Positions 23,378 to 31,500 of a DNA stretch of 64,000 nucleotides are shown here, piece after piece. Within the stretch, counting starts at the first letter, position 1. Each line of letters starts with the position of its first letter. Below the pieces are notes generated by a model. The model ran no database searches, was not told the origin of the DNA, and was given only the letters and a program-made list of their open reading frames with translations. The position numbers and the translations under genes were made by a program. This DNA comes from Amycolatopsis vancoresmycina (GTDB lineage: Bacteria; Actinomycetota; Actinomycetes; Mycobacteriales; Pseudonocardiaceae). Where the stretch lies: the NCBI RefSeq assembly GCF_000716785.1, contig NZ_JNYY01000026.1, positions 21,520 to 85,519 on the forward strand, written 5' to 3'.

Positions 23378-25904
23378 GGCGGGCTCCTTCCTTGTCGAAG
23401 AGGACGGATTCGGTCACGGTCACCGGCACCACGTCGTCGCCGACCGGCACGTACAGCGTTTCGCCGATCCGCTCGCGGCCCGAGCGCACCAGGGCGAGGG
23501 CGAAGGTGCGGCCGAGGGCGGCGCTGTCGTAGCTGGAGGTGACGTGGCCGAGCATCCGCACCGGCGGCTCCGGCACGGTCTCGGATTCGATGATCTGCGC
23601 GCCCTCCGGCAGCAGCACCGACGGATCGACCGGCAGCAGGCCGACGAATTGCTTGCGGTCCGGCCGGTTGTTCTCGGCGCGGGCGAAGGACCGCTTGCCG
23701 ATGAAGTCGGCCTTCTTCTTCGACACCGCCCACCCCATGCCGAGGTCCTGCGGGGTGACCGTGCCGTCGGTGTCCTGCCCGATGATCGGGTAGCCCTTCT
23801 CGGCGCGCAGGACGTGCATGGTCTCGGTGCCGTACGGCGTGGCCCCTTGGTCCACTATGGACTGCCAGAGCGCGGGCCCGTGCCACGACGGGACGTTGAT
23901 CTCGTACGCCAGCTCACCGGAGAAGCTGATCCGGCAGACGCGCGCGGCGAGCCCGGCGACCTCGGCGTCCTGCCAGGTCATGAACCCGAAGGCGTCGTTC
24001 GAGACGTCGAGGTCCGGCGCCAACCGGCCGAGTACCTCCCGCGAACGCGGCCCGACCAGCGGGATCGTGGTCCAGTGCTCGGTGACCGAGGTCGCGTAGA
24101 CCCGCCGGTGCGGCCACTCCGTCTGCAGCCACTCCTCCATCCACTCGAGGATCTTCGCCGCGTTGCCGGTCGTCGTGGTGACCAGGAACCGCTCCTCGCC
24201 GACGCGGATCACCGTGCCGTCGTCGAGCACCATGCCGTCGACGCCGCACATCACGCCGTAGCGGATGCGCCCGACGCGGAGGTTGCTCATCATGTTCGTG
24301 TAGAGCATGTCGAGGAACCAGCCGGCGTCCGGTCCCTGGACGTCGATCTTGCCCAACGTGGACCCGTCCATCACGGCGACGTCGTTGCGGGCCGCGCGGC
24401 ACTCGCGCCGGACGGCGTCGTGCATCGACTCGCCGGGCCGCGGGTAGTACCACGGCCGTTTCCACTGGCCGACGTTCTCGAATTCGGCGCCGTGCTCGAC
24501 GTGCCACGGGTGGATCGTGGTGACGCGCACAGGATCGTGCAGGTCACCGCGGTTCCGCCCGGCCAGCGCGGCGAAGGACACCGGCGTGTAGGGCGGCCGG
24601 AACGTCGTCGGCCGCCGGTCGGCGAGGTCGACGCCGAGGGCCTCGGCGGTGATGCCGGCGGCGAGCATGCCGGACGTCTTGCCCTGGTCGTGCGCGGTGC
24701 CGATCGTCGTGTAGCGCTTGACGTGCTCCAGTGACACCAGCCCGGCACCGGTCGCACGCAGTACGTCGGACACCGTGGCGTCCCGCTGCTGGTCGACGAA
24801 CCGGGTGTCCACTTCGGACTCCGGTGCGGGCACCTGCCAGAGCACCTTCGTCTCCGGCAAGCCCTCGCCGGCCGCCGCACCCACGACGCTCACGTTCGGG
24901 AGCGAGCCGGCCGGGACGTACGCGCCCAGCCGGGGCTCGTAGCGCAAGGTGCCGCGCGCCTGGCTGTAGAGGTGCACCGCCGGGTTCCAGCCGCCGGACA
25001 CGAGCAGCAGGTCACAGGGCACCCGCTCCCCCTGCAGTTCCCCCAGTTTCGCCACGTGGGCGGCGGTGACGTGGGAGTCGCCGTCGGTGCCGACGACCCC
25101 GTCCCCCGCACGCGCATCGACGATCCGCACGATCTCGGCCCCGGCCGCCGCCAGGTCGGACGCGGCTTCGTAAGCGGAGTCGTTGGTGGTGAACACGACC
25201 ACGCGCTGCCCGGCGAGCACGCCGTACCGGTTCAAGTACGTGCGGGCGGCCGAAGCCAGCATGATGCCGGGGCGGTCGTTGTCCGGGAACACGATCGGCC
25301 GTTCGTGCGCGCCGGTGGCCAGCACGATCTTCCGGGCCCGGATCCGCCACACCCGCTGCCGCGAGATCCGCTCGGGCGCGTTGGGTTCACCCCGGCGTTC
25401 CAGGGCCAGCACGAACCCGTCGTCGTAGATGCCGAACGCCGTGGTGCGCGAAAGGAACCGCACTCCTTCGGGCGCCTCGCCGCCGGGCTGGTCGTCGACG
25501 AGCAGCACCCGGCCTTCCGCCGCAGCCGCGGCGGCGCGTCCCGCGGGTCCGGCGCCGATGACCAGGACGTCGCAGTGGGCGTGCTTGGCGTCGTACCGCG
25601 CCGGGTCCGGTTCGGCGGCGAGCCGTCCCTGGCCGCGCAGGCCACGGGCCTCCAGGCCGTCGTACAGCTCGACGGTGGTGGCCGACAGCATCGGCTCGGG
25701 GAACGGCTTTTCGAGCTGCACCAGGGCGTTCGAGTCCTCGACACCCGCGCCGACGATACCGCGCGGCCGCCCGTACTTGATGCTGGTCGCGACCTGGTGG
25801 ATGCCGTTGGCCAGCAACGCGGACGCCAGGGTGTCACCGAGGTAACCGGTCAGCTCGCGGCCGTCGAAGGTGAACTTGAGGGGGACGCCGGACAGTCGGG
25901 TCAC
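23367..25904 (-). CDS. soxA: Sarcosine oxidase alpha subunit (compact form)
   Basis: 845 residues, versus roughly 930-1000 in most SoxA. Order: N-terminal Fer2_4-like domain without cysteines (LKFTFDGRELTGYLGDTLAS), an NAD/FAD-binding Rossmann fold (CDVLVIGAGPAGRAAA), SoxA_A3 region, then GcvT and GCV_T_C domains (residues ~470-840, with KLELAYEIN-like SGELAYEINVPSW). Between DDQPGG and VRFLSRTTAFGIYDDGF the usual ~45-residue helix-turn segment is missing, which explains most of the shortness. It accepts electrons and carries the THF site. The GTG start overlaps the soxD stop; an upstream in-frame extension lies inside soxD. Confidence 0.9.
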   Translation of the reverse strand: MTRLSGVPLKFTFDGRELTGYLGDTLASALLANGIHQVATSIKYGRPRGIVGAGVEDSNALVQLEKPFPEPMLSATTVELYDGLEARGLRGQGRLAAEPDPARYDAKHAHCDVLVIGAGPAGRAAAAAAEGRVLLVDDQPGGEAPEGVRFLSRTTAFGIYDDGFVLALERRGEPNAPERISRQRVWRIRARKIVLATGAHERPIVFPDNDRPGIMLASAARTYLNRYGVLAGQRVVVFTTNDSAYEAASDLAAAGAEIVRIVDARAGDGVVGTDGDSHVTAAHVAKLGELQGERVPCDLLLVSGGWNPAVHLYSQARGTLRYEPRLGAYVPAGSLPNVSVVGAAAGEGLPETKVLWQVPAPESEVDTRFVDQQRDATVSDVLRATGAGLVSLEHVKRYTTIGTAHDQGKTSGMLAAGITAEALGVDLADRRPTTFRPPYTPVSFAALAGRNRGDLHDPVRVTTIHPWHVEHGAEFENVGQWKRPWYYPRPGESMHDAVRRECRAARNDVAVMDGSTLGKIDVQGPDAGWFLDMLYTNMMSNLRVGRIRYGVMCGVDGMVLDDGTVIRVGEERFLVTTTTGNAAKILEWMEEWLQTEWPHRRVYATSVTEHWTTIPLVGPRSREVLGRLAPDLDVSNDAFGFMTWQDAEVAGLAARVCRISFSGELAYEINVPSWHGPALWQSIVDQGATPYGTETMHVLRAEKGYPIIGQDTDGTVTPQDLGMGWAVSKKKADFIGKRSFARAENNRPDRKQFVGLLPVDPSVLLPEGAQIIESETVPEPPVRMLGHVTSSYDSAALGRTFALALVRSGRERIGETLYVPVGDDVVPVTVTESVLFDKEGARRDG

Positions 25905-26179
25905 GAGATCACCGGCCTGGGCTCGTCGAGGCGGTAGACCGCCAGCAGGTCGTGGGTACGGGTGTCGCGGACGGCGTTGAACCACCGGCGGCAGCCCGCG
26001 GAGTGGCTCCAGCGCTCGGAAAACGGCCCGCTCGGGTTGTCCCGGAAGAAGACGAACTTCGCCCATTCCTCATCGGACAGTTCCGCCGGATTCGCCGGGT
26101 AGGCGATGTGCGCCTGGCCGCCGTAGTGGAACTCGGCTTCCTCGCGTGGCCCGCACCAGGGGCAGGGAATCAGTTGCAT
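25901..26179 (-). CDS. soxD: Sarcosine oxidase delta subunit
   Basis: 92 residues, normal for SoxD. The N-terminal CPWCGPREEAEFHYGG and the later HSAGCRRWF provide the Cys/His ligands of its zinc site. It stabilises the heterotetramer. The internal ATG is chosen for its AGGAG site 8 nt upstream and because homology starts at MQLIPCPWCG. It lies 10 nt after soxB and overlaps soxA by 4 nt. Confidence 0.9.
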   Translation of the reverse strand: MQLIPCPWCGPREEAEFHYGGQAHIAYPANPAELSDEEWAKFVFFRDNPSGPFSERWSHSAGCRRWFNAVRDTRTHDLLAVYRLDEPRPVIS

Positions 26180-26189
26180 GGCAGAACTC

Positions 26190-27401
26190 CTAGTGCGCGA
26201 CGGCGGCAGCGCCGTGCTCGTCGACGAGGGCACCGGTGGTGAACCGGTCCAAAGTGAACGGTTCGGCGTATTCGTGGGGCTTCCCGCGGGCGATGGTCGC
26301 CGCGAAGACGTCCCCGACACCGGGGGTCGCCTTGAACCCGCCGGTCCCCCAGCCGCAGTTGAGGAACAGGTTCTCCACCGGGGTCAGGCCGATGATCGGC
26401 GAGGCGTCCGGGCTGGTGTCGACGATCCCGGCCCAGGTCCGCAGCAGGTGCGCCCGCGCGAACACCGGGAACAGCTCCAGCGCGGCCGCCATCTGCTGCT
26501 CGATGATGTGGAACGAACCGCGCTGGCCGTAGCCGTTGTAGCTGTCGATGCCCGCGCCCATCACGAGTTCGCCCTTGTGCGCCTGGGAAACGTAGACGTG
26601 CACGGCGTTCGACATGACGACCGTCGGGTGGATCGGCTCCAGCAGCTCGGACACCAGCGCCTGCAGCGGGTGCGACGTCAGCGGCAGGTCGAGCCCGACC
26701 ATGCGGGCCAGCACCGACGTGTGCCCAGCCGCGCACAGCGCCACCTTGTTCGCGGCGATCCGGCCCCTGCCGGTGTCCACCCCGGTGACCCGCCCACCGG
26801 CCGTCGTGATGCCGGTGACCTCGCAGTTCTGGATCAGGTCCACGCCCATCGCGTGCGCGGCGCGGGCGAAACCCCAAGCCACGTAGTCGTGCTTGGCGAT
26901 GCCCGCGCGCGGCTGGAAGGTCGCGCCGAGCACCGGGTAGCGGACGTCCGGCGAGGTGTTGACGATCGGGCAGATCTCCTTGACACGATCGGCGTCCACC
27001 CACTCGGCGTCGATGCCGTTGAGCTTGTTGGCCTCGACGCGGCGGACGCTGTCGCGGACGTCCTGCAGGCTGTGCGCCAGGTTGAGCACCCCGCGCTGGC
27101 TGAACAGGATCGGGTAGCCGAGGTCCTCTTCGAGCCCTTCCCACAGCTTGAGGGAGTGCTCGTAGATGCCGGAACTCTCGTCCCACAGGTAGTTGGAGCG
27201 GATGATCGTGGTGTTGCGGGCCATGTTGCCGCCGGCGAGCCAGCCCTTCTCCAGCACGGCGACGTTCGTGATGCCCTGCTTGGCCAGGTAGTACGCGGTG
27301 GCCAGGCCGTGCCCGCCGCCGCCCACGACGACCACGTCGTAACTCTTGCGAGGCTCGGGGTTGTCCCAGAGGAAGTCCGGGTGCTCCGGCAGATCGGTCA
27401 T
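26190..27401 (-). CDS. soxB: Sarcosine oxidase beta subunit
   Basis: 403 residues, typical of SoxB. A DAO-fold flavoprotein: YDVVVVGGGGHGLATAYYLA is the ADP-binding GxGxxG, and GNMARNTTIIRSNYL is the conserved segment near the flavin. CGWGTGGFKATPGVG is the C-terminal FAD-contact motif. This subunit holds the active site that oxidises sarcosine. The ATG has a GGAGG site. First gene of the six-gene soxB-D-A-G-purU-dimethylglycine dehydrogenase operon, divergent from a GntR/FCD regulator. Confidence 0.93.
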   Translation of the reverse strand: MTDLPEHPDFLWDNPEPRKSYDVVVVGGGGHGLATAYYLAKQGITNVAVLEKGWLAGGNMARNTTIIRSNYLWDESSGIYEHSLKLWEGLEEDLGYPILFSQRGVLNLAHSLQDVRDSVRRVEANKLNGIDAEWVDADRVKEICPIVNTSPDVRYPVLGATFQPRAGIAKHDYVAWGFARAAHAMGVDLIQNCEVTGITTAGGRVTGVDTGRGRIAANKVALCAAGHTSVLARMVGLDLPLTSHPLQALVSELLEPIHPTVVMSNAVHVYVSQAHKGELVMGAGIDSYNGYGQRGSFHIIEQQMAAALELFPVFARAHLLRTWAGIVDTSPDASPIIGLTPVENLFLNCGWGTGGFKATPGVGDVFAATIARGKPHEYAEPFTLDRFTTGALVDEHGAAAVAH

Positions 27402-27430
27402 CGAGCGTCCTCCGAGGACTGGTCGACTTC

Positions 27431-27463
27431 TGATATATCAATCGTCGATGTAGGCTAAGCGCC
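27431..27463. promoter_or_regulatory. Divergent sox/gntR control region
   Basis: The 10-bp palindrome TGATATATCA (27431-27440) is the only A+T-rich stretch in the 62-bp gap. It overlaps the expected -35 region of gntR and the -10 region of soxB, so is a likely GntR operator. On the plus strand TAGGCT (27451-27456) is followed by exactly 7 nt and the gntR ATG, implying a leaderless transcript. Confidence 0.55.
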
Positions 27464-28111
27464 ATGCACCCGCAGGTCAATCCCCCGTCGCTGGCCGAAC
27501 AGGCGTACCTGTTCGTCCGTGATCGCCTGGTCATGCTCGACATCCCGCCGGGCTCGCCCATCAACGAGGAGGAGCTCGGCACCGCGCTCGGCATGGGCCG
27601 GACGCCGATCCGAGAGGCGCTCAAGCGGCTGGAGTCCGAACGGCTCGTCGTCGCCTACCCGCGGCGGGGGACGTTCGCCACCGACGTCAACATCTCCGAC
27701 CTCGCGCACATCTCCGAGGTCCGGCGCACCCTCGAACCGATGGCGACGGCCGCCGCGGCCGCGCGGGCCACGGACGCCGACCGGGCCACCCTGACCGAGC
27801 TGCGCGCGCAGCTCGACGCCGACGTCGCCGGCGGGGACAACGCCGAGCTGCTGCGCACCGACCTCGCCCTGCACCGGGCGATCTACCGGTGCGTGCACAA
27901 CCCGTTCCTCGAGGACACGCTGATCCGGTACGACAACCTGGCGACGCGGATCTGGTGCGTGTTCGTGCCCCGGCTGTCCGGGATGGCCGGCCACGTCCAC
28001 GAGCACGTCCCGCTCCTCACCGCGATCATCGAGGGCGACGGCGAGAAGGCCGCCGCGTTGACGCACGCGCACGTCACCGGGTTCGAGGCCGCCATCCGCG
28101 CGTTGATCTGA
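27464..28111 (+). CDS. GntR family regulator (FadR subfamily, FCD domain)
   Basis: 215 residues. An N-terminal winged helix (GTALGMGRTPIREALKRLESERLV region) precedes an all-helical FCD ligand domain. Its metal/ligand positions are consistent with D-x3-H (RTDLALHRAIY) and later His residues near HEHVPLL and THAHVTGFE. It is divergent from soxB over an intergenic TGATATATCA palindrome, so probable regulator of the sarcosine/dimethylglycine operon. The effector is presumably a carboxylate intermediate of betaine catabolism (inference). It is convergent with the Rieske oxygenase gene. Confidence 0.9.
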   Translation: MHPQVNPPSLAEQAYLFVRDRLVMLDIPPGSPINEEELGTALGMGRTPIREALKRLESERLVVAYPRRGTFATDVNISDLAHISEVRRTLEPMATAAAAARATDADRATLTELRAQLDADVAGGDNAELLRTDLALHRAIYRCVHNPFLEDTLIRYDNLATRIWCVFVPRLSGMAGHVHEHVPLLTAIIEGDGEKAAALTHAHVTGFEAAIRALI

Positions 28112-28122
28112 GCGCAGGTTCT

Positions 28123-28164
28123 CGTGAGTGTTTAGGAGGGTTCTAACCCTCCTAAACACTCACG
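28123..28164. terminator. CGTGAGTG-family intergenic hairpin, copy 2
   Basis: Perfect 20-bp inverted repeat, CGTGAGTGTTTAGGAGGGTT and its complement around a 2-nt centre. It lies between the convergent gntR and Rieske genes and covers the Rieske stop codon. Outer CGTGAGTG and inner GGAGGGTT are shared with 9765-9812. Read as a bidirectional terminator. Confidence 0.8.
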
Positions 28165-29278
28165 ACAGGCGGGCCCGCACCCAGTCGTGGAAGGCGCCGA
28201 TGTGGTGCTCGCTGGGCACGAGCACGCCGCCGTTGGCGTACGAACGCGAGTCCATCGCGAGCTGGCAGCGTTCACAGGCTTCGAAGTCCTGCAGGTTGAC
28301 GCGGTGGAAGAGCTCGACCGAGCGGCTCAGGTCCGTGCCGGATTCGACGACTTCGGGCAGGTACAGCCAGTCGCAGCGGACCAGCGTCCGGTCCGGGGCC
28401 AGCGGGAACATCCGGTGCAGGATCACGTGGTCGGGGACGAGGTTGACGAAGACGCCCGGTTTGATGGTGATCGCGTAGTACTTGCGGTCCTGGGCTTCGG
28501 TGACCCCGGGGAGGCGGTCGACGCCTTCGCTGCCGTCGACGGTGAAGCCCTTGATGTCACCGCCGAACTCGGCGCCGTGGCCGACGTAGTACTGCGCGGC
28601 GTACCCGTCGGCGAACTCCGGGAGCACCTCGGTGAGCTCCGGATGGATCGTCGCGCAGTGGTAGCACTCCATGAAGTTTTCGATGATCTGCTTCCAGTTG
28701 GCTTTCACGTCGTACTCGATGCGTTTGCCGAGCGCCAGGCCGTCGATGCCGTAGGCGTCGATCTCGGCCGGCCCGCCGAGCCGCTCGGTGACGGCCCCGA
28801 TCACGGTGTCTTCGAAGGACGGCGGCTCGCCGGCCAGGCAGACCCAGGCGTAGCCGAGCCATTCGCGCAGGTGCAGCCGGGTGAGGCCGAACTCGGTGCG
28901 GTCGACGTCCGGCATCCCGGTGAGGTTCGGCGCGGCGATCAGCTTGCCGTCGAGGCCGTACGTCCAGGCGTGGTACGGGCACTGGAAGGCCCGCTTGACG
29001 GTGCCGCTCTCGGCGGTGCACAGCCGGGCGCCGCGGTGGCGGCAGACGTTGAGGAACGCGTTGAGCCGCCCGTCCCGGCCCCGGGAGACGAGCACGCTCT
29101 CCCGGCCGATCTGCACGGTCTCGAACGACCCGGGCCCGGCGAGGTCGGCGCTGCGCACAGCGCAGAACCAGTCCGCTTCGAAGATCTTCGCCTGCTCCAG
29201 CGCGAAGATCGCCGGATCGGTGTAGGCGGGGCCGGGCAGGGTGGCGAGCAGGCTCGGCGGGAGATCGAGTGCGGTCAC
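28160..29278 (-). CDS. Rieske non-heme iron oxygenase alpha subunit, probable glycine betaine demethylase
   Basis: 372 residues. Rieske [2Fe-2S] ligands in NVCRHRGARL and FQCPYHAWTY (CxH...CxxH, residues ~80-105). The mononuclear iron site is in ENFMECYHCATIHPEL (His, His), with a C-terminal Asp in DFEACERCQL. This pattern groups with GbcA/stachydrine and carnitine-type oxygenases. Position between betI-betB-betA and the dimethylglycine/sarcosine genes strongly suggests conversion of glycine betaine to dimethylglycine plus formaldehyde. Electrons probably come from the Rieske ferredoxin and reductase encoded downstream of betA. GTG start with GAGAGGA upstream. Confidence 0.85.
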   Translation of the reverse strand: MTALDLPPSLLATLPGPAYTDPAIFALEQAKIFEADWFCAVRSADLAGPGSFETVQIGRESVLVSRGRDGRLNAFLNVCRHRGARLCTAESGTVKRAFQCPYHAWTYGLDGKLIAAPNLTGMPDVDRTEFGLTRLHLREWLGYAWVCLAGEPPSFEDTVIGAVTERLGGPAEIDAYGIDGLALGKRIEYDVKANWKQIIENFMECYHCATIHPELTEVLPEFADGYAAQYYVGHGAEFGGDIKGFTVDGSEGVDRLPGVTEAQDRKYYAITIKPGVFVNLVPDHVILHRMFPLAPDRTLVRCDWLYLPEVVESGTDLSRSVELFHRVNLQDFEACERCQLAMDSRSYANGGVLVPSEHHIGAFHDWVRARLS

Positions 29279-29346
29279 CGGCGTGGTCCTCTCCGCGGAT
29301 CAGTTCGGGAGTTGCGCAGAACGCGTCTTGTTGCCCAATCCGCACC

Positions 29347-29376
29347 AGAGTGACTGCCGCCCGGGACCTGTGTCAA
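29347..29376 (-). promoter_or_regulatory. Candidate promoter of the Rieske oxygenase gene
   Basis: Minus strand TTGACA, 18-nt spacer, CACTCT. The -35 is a perfect consensus match and the -10 keeps the invariant A and T. The -35 overlaps the last codon of the TetR gene, so the oxygenase can be transcribed independently of the regulator. Confidence 0.45.
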
Positions 29377-29960
29377 CAAGTTCGCGCCGGCGGTCCCTCG
29401 ATCGCCCGCCGGAACAGCGTTTCGATCTCCGCACGGGCCGGGCGGGGATCGGCCAGGGCCGCCTGCATCAGCAGGCCGCAGAACAACCCCGCCAGCAGCC
29501 GCCCGGTGAGCGGGTCGGTGCGGGAGCCGAAGAACGCGATGAGCGCTTCGTCCCAGGCCGCGCTCGCCTTCCGCAGCGCGGGCCGGTGCAGGGCCGCGAC
29601 GTACAGGTCGTACTCGACGACGGTGTCCCGGTACTGCTCGTTGATGTAACCCATCACCAGTTCGGCCAGCGCGGCGGCGAAGTCGGCGTCCGGCGGGAGC
29701 GCGGACTCCCATTCCTTCAGCGCGTGGACGTTATTCTCGGCCGCCTCGTGCAGTGCGACCTCGAGGAGGTCGTCCAGGGTGGCGAAGTGGTAGGTCGTCG
29801 AGCCGAGCGGGACGCCGGCCGCGGCCGCCACCGAGCGGTGGGTGACGCCGTCGATCCCCCGCTGCGCGACCACCTCGATCGCCGCCTTGGCGATCCGCGC
29901 CCGCCGCTCGGGGTCGTTCGGACCGCGGCGCCGCGTTGCGCCGGGTTCGCTCTTCACCAT
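29373..29960 (-). CDS. TetR family regulator, BetI-like
   Basis: 195 residues. N-terminal HTH: ARIAKAAIEVVAQRGIDGVT and SVAAAAGVPLGSTTYHFA. The GSTTYHF recognition-helix end matches BetI-like/TetR regulators (GSTxYYHF type). The C-terminal helical domain is the ligand pocket. Divergent from betB over a gap with a perfect palindrome, so it probably represses the choline-oxidation genes and responds to choline. The start is the internal ATG, which has an AAGGGGG site; the longer frame reads into the operator. Confidence 0.85.
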   Translation of the reverse strand: MVKSEPGATRRRGPNDPERRARIAKAAIEVVAQRGIDGVTHRSVAAAAGVPLGSTTYHFATLDDLLEVALHEAAENNVHALKEWESALPPDADFAAALAELVMGYINEQYRDTVVEYDLYVAALHRPALRKASAAWDEALIAFFGSRTDPLTGRLLAGLFCGLLMQAALADPRPARAEIETLFRRAIEGPPARTC

Positions 29961-29980
29961 CGAGCCCCCTTGTGGACATC

Positions 29981-30008
29981 TGTACACACTTCGCGTACAA
30001 ATGTACGC
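29981..30008. promoter_or_regulatory. BetI-type operator
   Basis: The perfect palindrome GCGTACA-AA-TGTACGC occupies 29993-30008, and another TGTACA lies at 29981. The three TGTAC/GTACA half-sites fall between the divergent TetR and betB genes. No other palindrome is present in this 91-bp gap. Confidence 0.65.
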
Positions 30009-30051
30009 ACTCTAGCCGCCCAGCAGCCACTACCGCTCCGGGAAGGGCCGC

Positions 30052-31467
30052 ATGTTCGATGTGCTGAACCCCGCGACCGGCGAGGTCATCGCGACCGTCG
30101 CCGAGGCGAGCCGCGCGGAGGTCGATGCCGCGGTCGGAGCCGCCCGGCGGGCGTTCGACGACGGTCCGTGGCGACGTACCACCGCCGGTGAACGCGGCGC
30201 GCTGCTGCGCCGGACCGCCGATCTCCTGGTCCGCGACCGCGAGGAACTGGCTCGCATCGAGAGCCTGGACACCGGCAAGACCCTCGGCGAAGGCCGGATC
30301 GACATAGACGACGTGACGAACGTCTTCCGCTACTACGCCGACCTCGCCGACAAGGACGCCGGACGCCTGGTCGACGCGGGCAGCGCCACCGTGGTCAGCC
30401 GGATCGTGCACGAACCGGTCGGCGTCTGTGCGCTCATCGCCCCCTGGAACTACCCGCTGCTCCAGATGTCCTGGAAGGTCGCGCCGGCACTGGCCGCGGG
30501 CAACACGATGGTCCTCAAGCCCAGCGAGGTCACCCCGCTGACCACGATGAAGCTGGTCGAGCTGCTCGAAGAGGCGGGCGTGCCGGACGGCGTCGTCACC
30601 CTGCTGCTCGGCGACGGCCGCGTCGGCGCGGCAATGGTCGAGCACCCGGCCGTCGACCTGGTCTCCTTCACCGGCGGCTACTCGACCGGCGAGAAGATCA
30701 TGACGGCCGCCGCGAAGGGCGTCCGCCGGGTCGCCCTCGAGCTCGGCGGCAAGAACCCGAACGTCGTCTTCGACGACGCCGACTACGACACCGCGCTCGA
30801 CTACGCCCTGATGGCCGCCTTCGTCCACTCCGGACAGGTCTGTTCGGCGGGCGCGCGGCTGATCGTCCAGGAGGGAATCCACGACCGGTTCGTCGCGGAC
30901 CTCGCCGCGCGCGCCGACCGCATCCGCGTCGGCGACCCCCTCGATCCCGCCACCGAAACCGGCGCGCTCGTCTCGGCGCAGCACCGCGCCAAGGTCGAGG
31001 ACTACATCGAAAGCGCTCTCAAGGAGGGCGCGACGCTGCGGGCGGGCGGCAAGCGACCCGAAGGACCGGCGTACGAAAGCGGTTTCTTCCTGCGCCCCAC
31101 CGTGTTCTCCGACTGCACCCGGGACATGACGATCGTCCGGGAAGAGGTCTTCGGCCCGGTCGTCACCGTGGAACGCTTCACCGACGAGGCCGACGCGATC
31201 GCGCTGGCCAACGACACCGAGTACGGGCTCGCCGGGGCCGTGTGGACGTCGGACGCGTCCCGCGCCCAGCGGGTCGCCGGGGCCCTGCGCCACGGCACCG
31301 TGTGGATCAACGACTACCACCCCTACCTGCCGCAGGCGGAGTGGGGTGGTTTCGGCAGATCGGGCATCGGCCGCGAACTCGGGCCGTCCGGGCTGGCCGA
31401 ATACCAGGAGAGCAAGCACATCTACCAGAACATCGATCCCGTTCCGCAGCACTGGTTCAAAGGCTAG
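30052..31467 (+). CDS. betB: Betaine aldehyde dehydrogenase
   Basis: 471 residues of the NAD(P)+-dependent aldehyde dehydrogenase family. Motifs: PWNYPLLQMSWKVAPALAAG (cofactor and N-terminal catalytic region), FTGGYSTGEKI (nucleotide turn), ALELGGKNPNVV with the catalytic Glu, SGQVCSAGARL with the catalytic Cys, and EEVFGPVVTVERF. It oxidises betaine aldehyde to glycine betaine. GGAAGGG lies 8 nt upstream of the ATG. It heads a betB-permease-betA run; the gap to the permease is 33 nt. Confidence 0.9.
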   Translation: MFDVLNPATGEVIATVAEASRAEVDAAVGAARRAFDDGPWRRTTAGERGALLRRTADLLVRDREELARIESLDTGKTLGEGRIDIDDVTNVFRYYADLADKDAGRLVDAGSATVVSRIVHEPVGVCALIAPWNYPLLQMSWKVAPALAAGNTMVLKPSEVTPLTTMKLVELLEEAGVPDGVVTLLLGDGRVGAAMVEHPAVDLVSFTGGYSTGEKIMTAAAKGVRRVALELGGKNPNVVFDDADYDTALDYALMAAFVHSGQVCSAGARLIVQEGIHDRFVADLAARADRIRVGDPLDPATETGALVSAQHRAKVEDYIESALKEGATLRAGGKRPEGPAYESGFFLRPTVFSDCTRDMTIVREEVFGPVVTVERFTDEADAIALANDTEYGLAGAVWTSDASRAQRVAGALRHGTVWINDYHPYLPQAEWGGFGRSGIGRELGPSGLAEYQESKHIYQNIDPVPQHWFKG

Positions 31468-31500
31468 CCACTCCCTCCCCCACCACGTGAGGACGTTGCC

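Noticed and set aside
23367..26066. Longer soxA start near 26066.
   Set aside because: The extension lies inside soxD in another frame. The GTG at 25904 overlaps the soxD stop in the same way as the other coupled genes in this operon.
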